Shown here piece after piece: positions 27,405 through 38,640 of a stretch of DNA of 64,000 nucleotides (positions are counted from its first letter, which is position 1; the number at the start of each line of letters is the position of its first letter). The DNA lies in contig JAVTVJ010000072.1 of the NCBI GenBank assembly GCA_034509425.1, forward strand, positions 3,906,001-3,970,000, in the 5' to 3' direction. The translations under genes were made by a program, and so were the position numbers. This DNA comes from Eopsaltria australis (taxonomy: Eukaryota; Chordata; Aves; Passeriformes; Petroicidae). The notes below the pieces were generated by a model. That model worked only from the letters and a program-made list of their open reading frames with translations. It was not told the DNA's origin and did no database searches.

Positions 27405-27905
27405 TACATTAAACCCCAGTTTGGGATGGAAGGCATCATCCAGTTACAGCCCCCTGTCATGGGCTGGGACACCTTCTGCTGGACCAGGTTGCTCAGAGCT
27501 CCATCCAGCCTGGCCTTGAACAGTTCCAGGGATAGGACACCCACAGCTTCTCTGGGCAACATGTTCCAGTATCTCACCATCCTCACAGTAAAGAATTTAT
27601 TTCTAATATCTAATCTAACCCTACTCTCTTTCAGCTTGAAGCCACTCCCCCTTGTCCTGTCACTGCATGCTCTTGTAAAAAGTCCCTCTTCATCTTTTTT
27701 GTAGACTCCCAACAAGTACTGGAAGGCTGTCATTAGGTGACCCCTTCTCTTTTCCAGGCTGAACAGTCCCAAGTCCCTCAGGCTTTGCTCAGAGAAGGGG
27801 TGCTCCATCCCTCTGATCCACATGGTGGCCTCCTCTGGACTCTCTCCAAGGGTCCATGTCCTTCCTGAGCTGGAGATCCCAGAGCTGGATGAGTTATCTC
27901 CCGAC
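27405..27905 (-). mobile_element. CR1 ORF2 C-terminus and 3' tail
   Basis: The minus strand encodes the well-known CR1 ORF2 C-terminal pattern: LFSLEKRR, then EGLFTRACSDRTRGSGFKLK, RLDIRNKFFTVR and FKARLDGALSNLV. The frame is open for 211 codons with no internal stop, so this copy is relatively young. It is a retrotransposon remnant, not a host gene. The 5' part (endonuclease and most of the reverse transcriptase) is missing. Its truncated 5' side faces another CR1 tail at 28060, so the two form an inverted pair. Confidence 0.95.
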
Positions 27906-28059
27906 ACTAGTGGTCTGATCTGCTCAGATTCACCCCAAAAGAGACATACTGGGAACAAAGCCATTTATAAAACACACAGTTACTGTGATGTGCCGTGGGG
28001 GTCTAAGCATGTCAGACAACCTTCCCACAGGGATGTCTAGATTATTTAATATAGACCGA

Positions 28060-28327
28060 TGCATGATAGAAGTAGTAATGTGTTCAAGCTGAGAGGGGGT
28101 GGATTTAGATTGGATACTGGGAATAAGTTCTTTACTGTGAGAGTAGCGAGGCACTGGCACAGGCTGCCCAGTGAAGCTGTGGATGCCCCATCCCTGGAGG
28201 TGCTCAAGGCCAGGCTGGATGGGGCTCTGAGCTACCTGGTCTAGCGGGAGGTTTCTCTGCCTATGGCAGGGGATGGGATCTGGAAGATCCCATCCATCCC
28301 AAACGGCTCCGCCATTCTGTGCTTCTA
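28060..28327 (+). mobile_element. CR1 3' tail immediately upstream of MED10 promoter
   Basis: It shows CR1 landmarks in sense orientation: 'gggtggatttagattggata', 'ttctttactgtgagagtagc', 'ccatccctggaggtgctcaa', 'ggccaggctggatggggctc', and an end near CCATTCTGTGCTTCTAC. It stops about 310 bases before the MED10 start codon, directly against the CpG island. Confidence 0.93.
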
Positions 28328-28429
28328 CTTTCCGCCACTCCCGAGATGATCCAAGGTGGGGCTTATGATGAAGCAGAACCTCTGCCTGTCACCGGTTCCG
28401 TTCCTTACACAGGCCCTTGGAGGGCACAG

Positions 28430-28639
28430 AGCCGGCAGACACAGGACACGCTGGAGCACACCAGGTTGGGGTGCGAGTCCCGCTCTCCCGCACGCAGCGG
28501 CGGCCGGAGCGGGCACGGAGGGGCCCGTGAGGGCGGGGGGGGCGTGGCCTGGCCGGGGGCGTGGCCGCCCCGCCTCGCGCCTCCCTCCCGCGCAGGCGCC
28601 CGCGGCCGGAAGTGGCGCGGGGCAGGGAGGGCGGCGGCG
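28430..28639 (+). promoter_or_regulatory. MED10: MED10 CpG-island promoter and 5' UTR
   Basis: The promoter is TATA-less, GC- and CpG-rich, as in housekeeping genes. Visible motifs are GGGCGGGG at 28531-28538, GGGCGTGGC-type boxes between 28539 and 28565, and a consensus ETS/GABP site CCGGAAGT at 28606-28613, about 27 bases before the ATG. The sequence around the start, GCGATGGCGGAG, resembles the YY1/TISU element that can direct transcription and initiation on very short leaders. The exact TSS cannot be read from the sequence. Confidence 0.75.
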
Positions 28640-28761
28640 ATGGCGGAGAAGTTCGACTCCCTGGAGGAGCACCTGGAGAAGTTCGTGGAGAACATCCGGC
28701 AGCTCGGCATCATCGTCAGCGACTTCCAGCCCAGCAGCCAGACGGGGCTCAATCAGAAACT
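28640..28761 (+). CDS. MED10: MED10 coding exon 1
   Basis: Codons 1-40 and two bases of codon 41 (Leu). It is followed by the donor GTGAGG. Intron 1 is only 189 bases and lies within the CpG island. Confidence 0.97.
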
Positions 28762-31646
28762 GTGAGGGGCCGTTGTCGGGGGCGAGCCGGGCTGCGGGGC
28801 CTTTTCCCTCTTTTCCCTTTCCCCCTCCAGGCCCAGGGTGGTGCCTCAGGGCTCTCTCTCCCTGTGTGGACATCGCTGGCCTCGCAGCCGCCCTCAGGGG
28901 CAGCGCAGCCCCTAAATCGGCTAAACCCCACCCGTTCTTCTTCCCAACAGGAATTTCATGGTGACGGGCTTGCAGGATATCGACAAATGCCGGCAGCAGC
29001 TTCACGATATCAGCGTGCCCTTGGAAGTTTTTGAGTAAGTCTGTGTGCCTGGAAGGGGAGGTGCGGCCGTCGGTGACCCGAGGTAACCTGGCTTGGCAGC
29101 GTGGCTGTTTTGGCTGAGGGCTGCTTGTCTCTTAAACCCGGTCTGTCTGAATGCCCCATGAGAACGTGAGCAGGCAGAAGGAGGTCAGAAGTGCCTTCTG
29201 CCGATGAGAAGGCAGGGAGGTAGGAGAAGTGATAAATGATATACCTGTCTTCATAGAACCACAGGATGCTTTGAGTTGGAAGGAAGCTTAAAGCTCTTCT
29301 GGTTCCAAACCCCCCACTGTGGGCAGGGATGCTGCCTACTAGATTAGTTTCTCAGAGTCCTGTCCAACCTGGCCTTTCAGATTGTTTTTTTTAACACGAA
29401 TTCTGCCGAATTTAGTCATTTCATAACGTCACAGAATGGGTTGGGTTGGAAGGGACCTTCAAGAACATCTTTGTTCTAACGTCCCTGACATGGGCAGGGA
29501 CACTGATTTAGTAAGTAAGCTTTCATTTTCAAAATACACAAATACACTTTTACACAGGATAAGGATTTGAAGTTGCAGGTGAAAATAAAGTAAGCCAGTA
29601 CTCAGGTGTTTAGTTCCATGGGTGGCAGTCTGTTGGCAGAGAATTAGAACATTAAAAGAAAAATGAACATAGAGGAAGAGCTTTTACAATATAGCTGACA
29701 AGTTAATTTACTAGTGTTTCTTCTAAGTGCAGATGTTACTGGTCTGCTGTACCCCAGTGTGTTACTGGCTGCACAGGGCTTTCTTCAGCTGGGCTTTTAC
29801 TCCAGCTATAAATTTGTGATGGCAGTCTTAAATGTTCTCTTTAGCGAGTTTCCCTTTGCCAGGAGTTGTATTGCAAAGCAAAATTACGCATAGGTTTGCT
29901 GATACAGTAGTGTTAATTTTCACTCTTTACTGTAGTATGTGCAGCTCCTCCTCATCCTTGAATTGCTGGGTGCTGTATTCCCGTGTGCTTAATGCTCACC
30001 ATGTCCTCACCAGGCCACTTCCTGGTTAGTGCCCTTCCAGTTGCTTGGAAAAGGACCATCTTCCTTGGATCATCTGTGATTATTGCCTGTGAGGAGCTGG
30101 TATATATATATATTTTTGTGTGTGTGTGTGTTCTTTTAATACTTCATTCAAAGCTCCCCAGGCTTTCTGGAAACAGAGGTTTGCTGGCCATGGCCTTGTC
30201 CTTGAGCTGTCTTTTGGAAACGGCTGGGTTTAACTGTGGTGGTTTTTAAAATGCACATTTCAGATGATGGCAGAAAGAAAAAGACAGCAAGATGAGTAAT
30301 TCCATACCTTGGAGAGCATGCTAGTAGGAATATGATCATTTAGTAGTGTCTTTTCTATTTCCAGATACATAGATCAAGGCCGCAACCCTCAGCTTTACAC
30401 TAAAGAGTGTCTGGAGAGAGCTTTGGCTAAAAATGAGCAAGTAAAAGGAAAAATTGACACTATGAAGGTAAGCCAGAATTAATGGAAGTATAATGAAATG
30501 ATGCATTTGATAAGTTTTTACTTTTCTGTAAATATGTGGGTATTTTTCACTTGTGCAGTTATTATCTTCTGTTATTATGTGATTTGTCTTAGAAATTGCT
30601 CTGCATCCCTGTATCTTAATTGATGCTGATACAGCCTGTTCAGGAAAGGAAACCTGTAGTTCATCCCACAGCTGGGGATGCAGCTTGCACTGTGATTTTA
30701 TATTGGTTGAAGTTTTATGTAGCAGTAGGAATTTTTTTTTTGGTTTTTTTACAGATGTGTAATTCTGCTGTGTGCAAACTTAGAAATAAGCAAAACAAAA
30801 GGGGTATTTTTCTTGTCTGGGTGCTAGAGGGTTAAAATGTCAAATATGCTCTGTAATTATCAGTTAATCTTTATAAAATTGGTGAAAATGCATGCCAGTG
30901 TTTAGGATTTTCTGAACTCGTACTTTCATTTGGTATGAACTTAGGCATTCTGTGATACTGTTTAATTTGTGGAACTACTGCAGAAAAACACAATCAGAAA
31001 AGGAAATTTAGTGTGTTCTGAGAATGTTCTTTGGCTGAACTTAGTGTGGAGGATGACAAGTTGTACTGTGGAATGTAGACATATGGAGATAAGCCCTGAG
31101 TTTCTCTTTCTTTTCTCTGTGCTTGTGAAATTATGTATTTCTAAGACAGATGTGAGTTGATTTTTGAAGGTGGAGTGTATTTCATATCAAATCAAGAGGA
31201 CATGTCCTTAATCAGCTTTCCTTAAAAAGTTCAGGCAGATACTGGTGCACCAGAGTTTTCTAGAGAGATCCAACTGCTTTGTGTTTCTTAGGAAAAAATG
31301 CAAGTGAAACTCTGGCAATTCAGGGACATTTTAGTTTGCCTGGTGCATTCCTAGTGGATTTCACTTGGTCATTTTCTGTGGATTTTGTAAATATAACTTT
31401 CTATGTTTGTATGGTTTTGGAGGTTTTTGGGTACTTCGAGTCACTGAGAGGTGTGTTGGGTACAGACATTTCTGTTCATCAGGTAACATTGCTTGTTGAA
31501 ATCTAAACGAATTGTCTAGATGATGTTACACATTTTCTTTCTCTTTCCAGAAATTTAAAAGCCTGTTGATTCAAGAGCTGACAAAGGTGTTCCCAGAAGA
31601 TATGGCAAAGTACAAAGCTATTCGAGGAGAAGATCCTCCTCCTTAA
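28640..31646 (+). CDS. MED10: Mediator complex subunit 10 (complete, four coding exons)
   Basis: MED10 (yeast Nut2) is a small essential subunit of the Mediator middle module, which bridges activators and RNA polymerase II in the nucleus. Joining 28640-28761, 28951-29034, 30365-30467 and 31551-31646 gives 134 residues plus stop; the human protein has 135. It starts MAEKFDSLEEHLEKFVENI and includes GLQDIDKCRQQLHD, YIDQGRNPQLYTKECLERAL and ELTKVFPEDMAKY, near-identical to human throughout. It is largely helical, as expected for the family. All introns are GT-AG: donors GTGAGG, GTAAGT and GTAAGC; acceptors CAACAG, TTCCAG and TTCCAG. Intron phases are 2, 2 and 0. The start has G at -3 and +4. The C-terminus ends in three prolines, a small difference from human. 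Confidence 0.98.
28951..29034 (+). CDS. MED10: MED10 coding exon 2
   Basis: Starts with the last base of Leu41 after TTCCCAACAG and ends inside the Glu codon of VFE before GTAAGT. It encodes the conserved GLQDIDKCRQQLHD helix. Intron 2 (1330 bases) contains two CR1 tails. Confidence 0.97.
   Translation, partial: EFHGDGLAGYRQMPAAASRYQRALGSF
29253..29383 (-). mobile_element. CR1 3' fragment in MED10 intron 2
   Basis: Antisense CR1 tail: CATAGAACCACAGGATG, then GAGTTGGAAGG, and ending at GTCCAACCTGGCCTTTCAG. It is inserted opposite to MED10 transcription. Confidence 0.8.
29426..29505 (-). mobile_element. Second CR1 3' fragment in MED10 intron 2
   Basis: CACAGAATGGGTTGGGTTGG, then AAGGGACCTTCAAGA and a diverged 'gtccctgacatgggcaggga' segment, mark another antisense CR1 terminus just 43 bases from the first. 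Confidence 0.8.
30100..30131. repeat. MED10: (TA)n(GT)n simple repeat in MED10 intron 2
   Basis: A TA run, a T5 spacer and a GT run are adjacent. A short compound microsatellite. Confidence 0.85.
30365..30467 (+). CDS. MED10: MED10 coding exon 3
   Basis: Starts after TATTTCCAG and encodes the YIDQGRNPQLYTKECLERAL block through KIDTMK. It ends in phase 0 before GTAAGC. Confidence 0.97.
31551..31646 (+). CDS. MED10: MED10 coding exon 4 (terminal)
   Basis: Begins after CTCTTTCCAG, encodes KFKSLLIQEL to the C-terminal GEDPPP, and stops with TAA at 31644-31646. Confidence 0.97.
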   Translation, partial: KFKSLLIQELTKVFPEDMAKYKAIRGEDPPP

Positions 31647-32345
31647 GTTGGCCTTTGATAGCTCTAAAAATGTCCCATAAACTGACACCACCTTATAAAA
31701 ACATGGAGAGAGAGGGAACCTAAGCCCTCCTAACAACTGTACTAAAAATGGCAGTGGTGACTGTAAAGGAGCTTGATGGTTGTTCATGGTTCTGGTCTGA
31801 AGCTACTGAATCTTTCTGAAGAGTTCTACTCAGTGGTTGTGGTTGAAACTTCCTATGGTAATCTGCTTTTCTTTCCTTAAGGGTTTGAGAGATGTAATTG
31901 CCGACAGGTCATCAATGCAGAGCATTTCCCACAAAGTGCATTTCCATAGCAGAAAAACATGGTTTTTTGTCTTCTGAAAAGTGTGCCTCAGGATTGTGGG
32001 CTCATCTGTTTTTAAGAGAAATGCATTTATTACAGTTGATTAGTTTTCATTTGTAAACTTCAGGGTGTTTTTTACTGCAGTACGAACAGTTGACTGCTTT
32101 TGTCTTGGCAAAGTCTGCTGAGCAGGAGCCTCTCAAAGGCCGCAGTTCTCATGTGTCATAATTATTTGCAGCCAGGAAAACCTTCAGATCTTGTTTTGTT
32201 CTGGGAACTGCAGTGCAGATGGCTGAGGATATAAAAAGTGAGCATACCTGGGGACTAGCTCCTCTACAACTTTAATATTTTGTACAGTATTTAATGTAAG
32301 CTTTTGTTTATTCATTTTCTGCAAGCAGGTTGTTGAATAAAAATT
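31647..32345 (+). other. MED10: MED10 3' UTR
   Basis: The sequence between the stop codon and the first canonical poly(A) signal contains no repeat that I recognise and is followed by AATAAA at 32336-32341. The exact cleavage site cannot be seen. Confidence 0.7.
32336..32341 (+). promoter_or_regulatory. MED10: Poly(A) signal of MED10 (proximal)
   Basis: Canonical AATAAA about 690 bases after the stop codon, with T/GT-rich sequence (GAAGTTTTTCTTTCG) downstream. Confidence 0.75.
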
Positions 32346-32450
32346 TGAAAAAAATCTAAATTCTGAAGTTTTTCTTTCGTACGCTTCTCTTTGGCGTGTG
32401 AACTGAAAGCTGTGAAAAAATAGTGTATTCCTCAGTTCTACGCTGATAGA

Positions 32451-32456
32451 AATAAA
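32451..32456 (+). promoter_or_regulatory. MED10: Possible distal poly(A) signal of MED10
   Basis: A second AATAAA, followed by TTGTGTATC. It could be an alternative end about 115 bases downstream of the first. Confidence 0.5.
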
Positions 32457-32469
32457 TTGTGTATCAAGC

Positions 32470-33590
32470 CTTGGCTCTTAAAATTTTACATCTGAAGGTG
32501 GTGTCAGCTTGGTATTTTGGTTTTATGATGAAAACTTCAGTTTTAGTGCCTGAAGCAGGAGATTTTGGGGATCAGCCATTGTCAGCTGAAGCCCTGGTTA
32601 GCTGTGAGCTCCTCTGTGGGATCTGTAAATGTTCATACATAAGAGAGCCCCAATATGGAGCAGGATGCTGGCTGCTCACCCAGGGGTTGGGCGTGTGTGG
32701 GGAACATTGGGTTTGCAGTCGGAGCAACTTTCTAGTCTCGGGGATTTGTGAAGCTGGAGCTCTTTGTGCTTATGTTTGTTCTCACAGATCTATCTTGACT
32801 TCTTGCATCAGCAAATTATTTTATTACTTTAACTTTTTTCTGGTTGCTAAGTGGAGTGGTTTTGGGCAGGAGCTTCAAAACAGCACTATATACAGGAGCT
32901 CCATAGCAGGCCTACCTCATCTGCTAAAGACTTAACTGGGATTTAGGCATATTTGGAGTTACTAGCGGCATAGATTGCACCCCTGAAGTGAGTCTGTGCC
33001 TGAAGCAGAGCCTGTCCATAATACTAAGTACCACCAAACTTTGACATACCAAGAGGAAAAACAAAAACAAAACTAGGTGTTCCTTTTAAAATTTGTTACC
33101 TGGCAGTCTAAGTTAATCTAATTGCTGCCTGATATTACCCTGCCCTGCCCACTTGCTTTTTCTTGTATTTGTTCCACCTCTAATCACTTTCACAATTTTA
33201 CTGCATGAACTTGCAAAAGTAGAGTGACAAGGAAAAAGCGCTCCATGTTTGTGTTTGACTCAGCCTGGATTGCCCTGGGTCCCTAAGAGTTGTTGAAGCA
33301 ATACCTGTGACTGCCAAGTGGGATGTCTGTGGGACACAAGTAAAGAGGGTAGAGTATTTTTTGTGTATAATGTAGTCAGAAAAGGAGCTTAAGAGAAAAT
33401 CGTTGACAACAGGCAGGTGAAACTATTTAAAGGGTAGTTTAGAGAACATTCAGAAGGCAAGAAGCCTGTAGATACTGGTCTGGATACTGGAGTATTCTGT
33501 CACCTAGCACTGACACCAGCTTGTGTGTCAGGTTTAATGTAGTAGGACTCTTTAAAACTGGTGCTTCGAAGAAGCCTTATTTTTATCTCA
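32470..33590. other. Intergenic, no gene recognised
   Basis: Region downstream of MED10. A 158-codon open frame starting at 32459 overlaps the distal poly(A) region and shows no recognisable domain. Confidence 0.45.
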
Positions 33591-33592
33591 TG

Positions 33593-33843
33593 GATTCATA
33601 GAATCACAGAATGGACTGTTTTGTAAGGGACCTTAAAGATTATCTAGTTTCAACTCCCCTGCTATGTGGGAGTTGCTCAAAGCCCTCTCCAACCTGGCCT
33701 TGAACACTTCCAGACATGGGCATCCACAACTTCTCAGGACAACCCATTCCAGTGTTTCACCACCCTCATAGTGAAGAATTTCTTTGTAATACCTCATCTA
33801 AACCTGCCCACTTTCAGTTTGAAGCCATCATCCTTTGTCCTGG
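33593..33843 (-). mobile_element. CR1 3' fragment
   Basis: Antisense CR1: ATTCATAGAATCACAGAATG, 'ccaacctggccttgaacact', 'cattccagtgtttcaccacc' and 'cagtttgaagccatcatcct' appear in the expected order. Confidence 0.93.
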
Positions 33844-36800
33844 GATTAGCCTGGAGTTAGAGAGCCATGGGTGGTAAGCAGCTCCACAGCCCAGAGGCCC
33901 TGAAAACGTGTGAAATGTCTGCTCTGTAAATGTATTGATTTATTGTTGTCATTAGTGAATAAATTAGGTACCCAAAACTGGCCACAGTAAAGATGGCTGA
34001 CCCCATAACACTGACACCCATGCCTACTGATGGGAAGAAGGTTCCAGGCTTCCCCAGCTCTGATTTACAGCCAAAGCATGGATCACATGCTTTCCCTGGA
34101 TATCTAGGTGGTCATGGTAAATGTGGCAACTGGGATAGGTAGTGGAGATGGAGGATTAGGGCATAACATTAGGTCACATCCTCACAAGATCTCAGCAGTC
34201 TGTGTTTTGTGAGGAATCTGTCCGTGTAAGAAAACAATTTTTTTGGGTGGTGGATATATACATCAGCAATAAAAATAAATTTTAAAAAAACAAACCAGGA
34301 AAAACTCACAGTTAATCAACAGGTTTTATGTTCTACTCAGCTTTTGTTCCAACTTTTTGACACTTTTTTATTCTATTTTATGCTTTACTTAACTGTTTTT
34401 GGGCTTGCCATGTAAAATGTTGCTATTGCAACTGTCCATATTTAGCATGATATTGAAGAGAGGTAACTGTTGTAAGTTGTTTTAGTCTGAGAAGAAAAGG
34501 TGGCCAGAATGAGTGCATATGAGTTTAAAATGTAGAATGAGAATTGCTAGAAACAATGGTGTTTTCCATTTCCAATTTTATATGGAACAGAAAAATCCAA
34601 CTTAATTTTTCTCATTTGTTAATTGGTTCTCTGAAAAGGAGCACATGTCTGAGTTATCCTGATGTCTGCTTTGTTTGATGATAACCTTGAAAGCATTTGG
34701 TAAAGGAGACTGTTTGATCTTTCCTCTGTCCGCCTCTTTTACCTGGATTGCATGGTTGGAGGTGAGATGGAGGTAACGTTAAAACAGCATCAGCCAGGCA
34801 GCAAAGCTTTTAAAATAGATTTTTGTTGCCCTTTAATTATCTCAAAGGAAAGTTTGAAGCCATTCAGGTTTCAAGTGCATCCTTGAATTTTTAATAAGAT
34901 TTTGGATATAATAGGGAATACGTAATTATAGGTAATTATTTTCTTAACAATTATCTTTATAACATCCATTGTGAGATGAGAAGATGCTAGATAATGCTGC
35001 TCAGTACACAGTTGTTTAAAGTAGAGCTCCTGTACTCCATTTAGGATAAACAAAGTCAGTGTAAAATTCTTTTGCTCGGGCACAGACAGAAACAGATCAA
35101 GAAGATGCTAAGGATTTTGCTGCAACCTGTTAAGGCTTGGCATCCTCTCCGTCCCTTTTTTTACTGGAAAGAGAAGCAGGTGGGTGCCCAGCCTTCTCCT
35201 GTCCTTGAAACCTTTTTTGCTGAAATCTCCTTGAGAAGAACAACTAATGCAGAGCTGTGCAGTGACAGGGACACAGGGACAGACATAGCTGCTACAGGAG
35301 TAGGATGCTGCAGCTGCTCAGCTGTTGGTTTATCCAACCTATAGCTCTTGTTAATTTGCTTTTTTTTTCATGCAGATCAAGACGCTGTCATTGTTAGCCA
35401 GTTCTCAACGTAAGATGGATCACCAGTGTGCCTGAGACAATCTGTTTCTCTCATACTGCTCAGAAGAGAGTCTCTTGATGGCAAAAAAGTCATCCTAGGC
35501 AGAGCAGTTTGGGTTTCAGTGATTGACCTTTCTAATTCAGTTGGATGAACTGCTAAGTGGTGGGAATGGTTTGACAATTTCCCAAATATTTCATATTGTG
35601 ATGTTTTTATAAATTGCTTTCTTCGATGAGTGTAGTTCCCAAGTGATTGGAAGAGCTTATTGTGTGGTTCTATCAGTTACCCCAGGTACTCTATAATGTC
35701 ATCTCTGACTCTCCTCTGATCACAGAAATAGAGCAGATAAACCTTCTTTTTGCCACTTCTTTTTGCCCTAAGTGATCTTTGAGATTTTAACTAGATCAGT
35801 TAGAAACTACTCACTGAACTTGTAGTTTTACTGAAACCTTGCTAAAAATGTATTTAAAAGGTGAATTCTACAAACAAAGACTTAAAAAATGTGTAAGAAG
35901 TGTTCCAAACACTCAGCTTAACAGCAAGTTCGTAATAAAGAAATATCCCTGCCAAGAATATTTCTGGATACTTGTGTTTCAACACAAAGTCATTTCTTCC
36001 TCTACTATGATTAATAGCTGCAGCATTTCTGGGCAGGTGCCAGATGTCCTTCCAGCTCTGCAGAGCAGAGAGCCAAGGTGACACGAATATCTGCCCTGCT
36101 CTGAAAAAACGTGCTTGCTGCATGTATTTCAATTACTTCCATATGCTTAAGATCCTTCTGTATATTTTCTTAATTAAAGTAATGGAGAAGCGAGCACACG
36201 TTACAGGATACTTCTGTAACAGCTCTTGTAATGCTCTTAAATCAGGAATCTGTATTTTCTCTATTGTGACATATTTCATACTAAGAACTAAATTGTATTT
36301 AGTCTCAACTAGATACAATGCAGACAGTAAAAAAGAAACATCTTTCTGCACAATATGAAAATTTCCAAAACTATTCTTTCTCCTCTCCTGGAAGAAGAGG
36401 ACATTCCTTCATGTGGTAAGGAATGTCACTTAAAATTTCCTGTCCTGCAGACCTGACCTGACTCTACTTCACTTACTGTTTGCAATTTCATTACATTAAG
36501 CAAATTTATCCAAATATTCCTAAAGGAAGACAAATCTACTTTTATATATAATCTGGGAAAAGGTAACTCAAATTAGTGTCATGCTGCATTATTTAATAAG
36601 TTACTTGGGTCATATTTAGATCATTTATGCAGCAAAAGAATAGCATTTAGCCATCATGTTAATTGTTGACATCCATAAACTTTTATTTGGGATGTTACCA
36701 AGGATTCAAAATTCCTGTGTCTACATAAATGTAATGGTATATACCAAGCCACTTCTGTACCATCATGGAGATTTTCAGTCCTTGTCAGTAAACAAACAGA

Positions 36801-37855
36801 AGCTTGTAATTGTCTCTCAAATCACTGGTAAGGCACCATTTTTGTAGAGAAAATAATTTGCCCTTAGTCATCTTAGAAACACACTGCTAAAGTAAGAAAT
36901 TTTGATTTAAATACATGAGTAATTCGATCTTCATTCTCATTATTTGTTTCAAAGTATTGATACCTTTCCAATAATAGACTATTACCTACTATTTTATACA
37001 TTTGAACCATACTTTTTTGAGACATTTCTCTGATTTGGTAAAAGCTTAAGACCTAAGAAGTTCCAGAAGATAAAAATGGCTTTGAATAGATCTCTAATCA
37101 AACACCAGATGTCACTTGGTCTAAGACTATTTAATATGATTTCTGGTCATCACATATTAGGTTACAGTACTTAAATGAATAATTGAATAGGCATCTGCTA
37201 CTTAATAAAACAAAAGATGGATTCAGTGATACAGCAAATCCAATTTAAGAGAAGTATGTTTAAAAAACCCAACAACATTTCTTCTTTCAGAGACCTTAGG
37301 CATAGTTTATGTGACATTGCTTTTTACCCAGCACACTGCAGAAGACACATAGCTTCACAGATGCAGTGTTACCTTGGACAGACTTTCTGCTTTTATATAA
37401 ATGGACTTCCTAAAGTTGCTCTGGGTAGACATAACCTCTGTCATCTGTAGAGGTTGATGCTCATGGTTGCAAAGCATTAAGATTCCAAGAAAAATCTAAC
37501 TTGCTGCCCAGCAATGATGCTCTACTTAGATTGAGTGGAGGGGAAAGAACCCTTAGGAGTACATGTTGGAACTTACTGAGATCATGATGAAAGCGAAAGA
37601 AAGAAAGTCATTAGTAAGCCTCTTTTTTCCTCTCATGTTTTTGGCTCCAAAATTTATCATAGAATCAGTTACAAACTTGCCATGGAAATATTGCTGCTGC
37701 TGTTACATTTTGTCATTATTTGAGGAACACAAACAGCCTAAGGAAACATCATAGGCATGTGAAGAGAGTAATTGCAGCCAGAGAAAATTGTGCCTCAGAA
37801 CAATGTAGCAGTGCACAGCTGACTGACTGGCTATGCTCCCCCAAACTCCAGTGAT
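33844..37855. other. Intergenic, no gene recognised
   Basis: AT-rich unique sequence with short open frames only. No exon with convincing splice sites, RNA gene or mobile element was recognised. Confidence 0.45.
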
Positions 37856-37980
37856 TTGGGATGTGTAGATGTGGCACCTGGGGATGTTATTTAGTTGTGA
37901 ACTTGGCAGTGCTGGGTTAATGTTTGGGATCAATGATCTTGAGGGTTTTTTCCAACCTTAACAATTCTATGATTCTGTGA
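37856..37980 (+). mobile_element. CR1 3' end fragment
   Basis: CTTGGCAGTGCTGGGTTAAT, GATCTTGAGGGTTTTTTCCA and the terminal AATTCTATGATTCTGTGA are the classic end of CR1, including its 8-bp-type terminal repeats. Confidence 0.92.
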
Positions 37981-38024
37981 CATCATCATCTTGATGTAAT
38001 CTACTTTTGAGCTTTGTAAGTCTC

Positions 38025-38640
38025 AATTTTTTCCTCCGTGAATTTTTCGGGCTACCCTCCAAACCCTTTTAAACTGCATCTACAAAATCTCAGAACAAGG
38101 AGTTCCATGGTTCATATTTGCATTATATGAAGAATTCTCTGCTTCCATTTGTTTTGAATCAGCCATCTACTAATTTAATTCTTACTGCTTGCATTGGAAG
38201 ATGTATGGAGAACACATCTCCTTCTCTCCTCTTCACTTGTGTTTGTATAGAATACTGCAATATTCTCTTCCCAATCATGCTTTTTCCAGGCTTCAGGCTA
38301 CTCTGTTTAGCTGTTCCTCATACAGAAGCCTTTGTTTGCTTCAGATCATACTTGCCACTCTCCTCTGAACTGTTTCCAGTATTCACTTCAGACTTTTTAA
38401 AACCCGAGATGCTCTAAGATTCTTTATAAGGTATCTTGTTGAAGGCTATTGGGAATCCAAACAGAGTCTGTCTATGCATCTTTGATGTCCAACACTCACA
38501 CACACTTTTAGGGAGCTCCAACAGCCCTCCCTGTATCTCTATAAAGCCTTCTCTGCACCAAAAGCTGTTAGCTTCTCTCTAATACATGCTTTCCTTAATA
38601 TATAATCTTGCTCTTGCTGTTACTTGATGATTGAAGTGTT
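38025..38640 (-). mobile_element. Ancient CR1-like fragment
   Basis: On the plus strand it reads 'aaggagttccatggttcata', 'tgcattatatgaagaattct', 'cttccatttgttttgaatca', and 'cttgccactctcctctgaac', the order of an old CR1 tail in reverse. It is highly diverged and lacks an open frame. Confidence 0.55.

Noticed and set aside
27329..27964. 211-codon minus-strand open frame as a host gene
   Set aside because: Its residues match the CR1 ORF2 C-terminal pattern ([30 protein letters not shown]), so it is a retrotransposon remnant.
28319..28765. 148-codon plus-strand open frame starting upstream of MED10
   Set aside because: Its last part is genuine MED10 exon 1, but the upstream codons are promoter sequence. 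Family length and start context place the true start at 28640.
32459..32935. 158-codon plus-strand open frame after MED10
   Set aside because: It overlaps the distal poly(A) region, its listed start is not ATG, and it shows no domain or coding signature.
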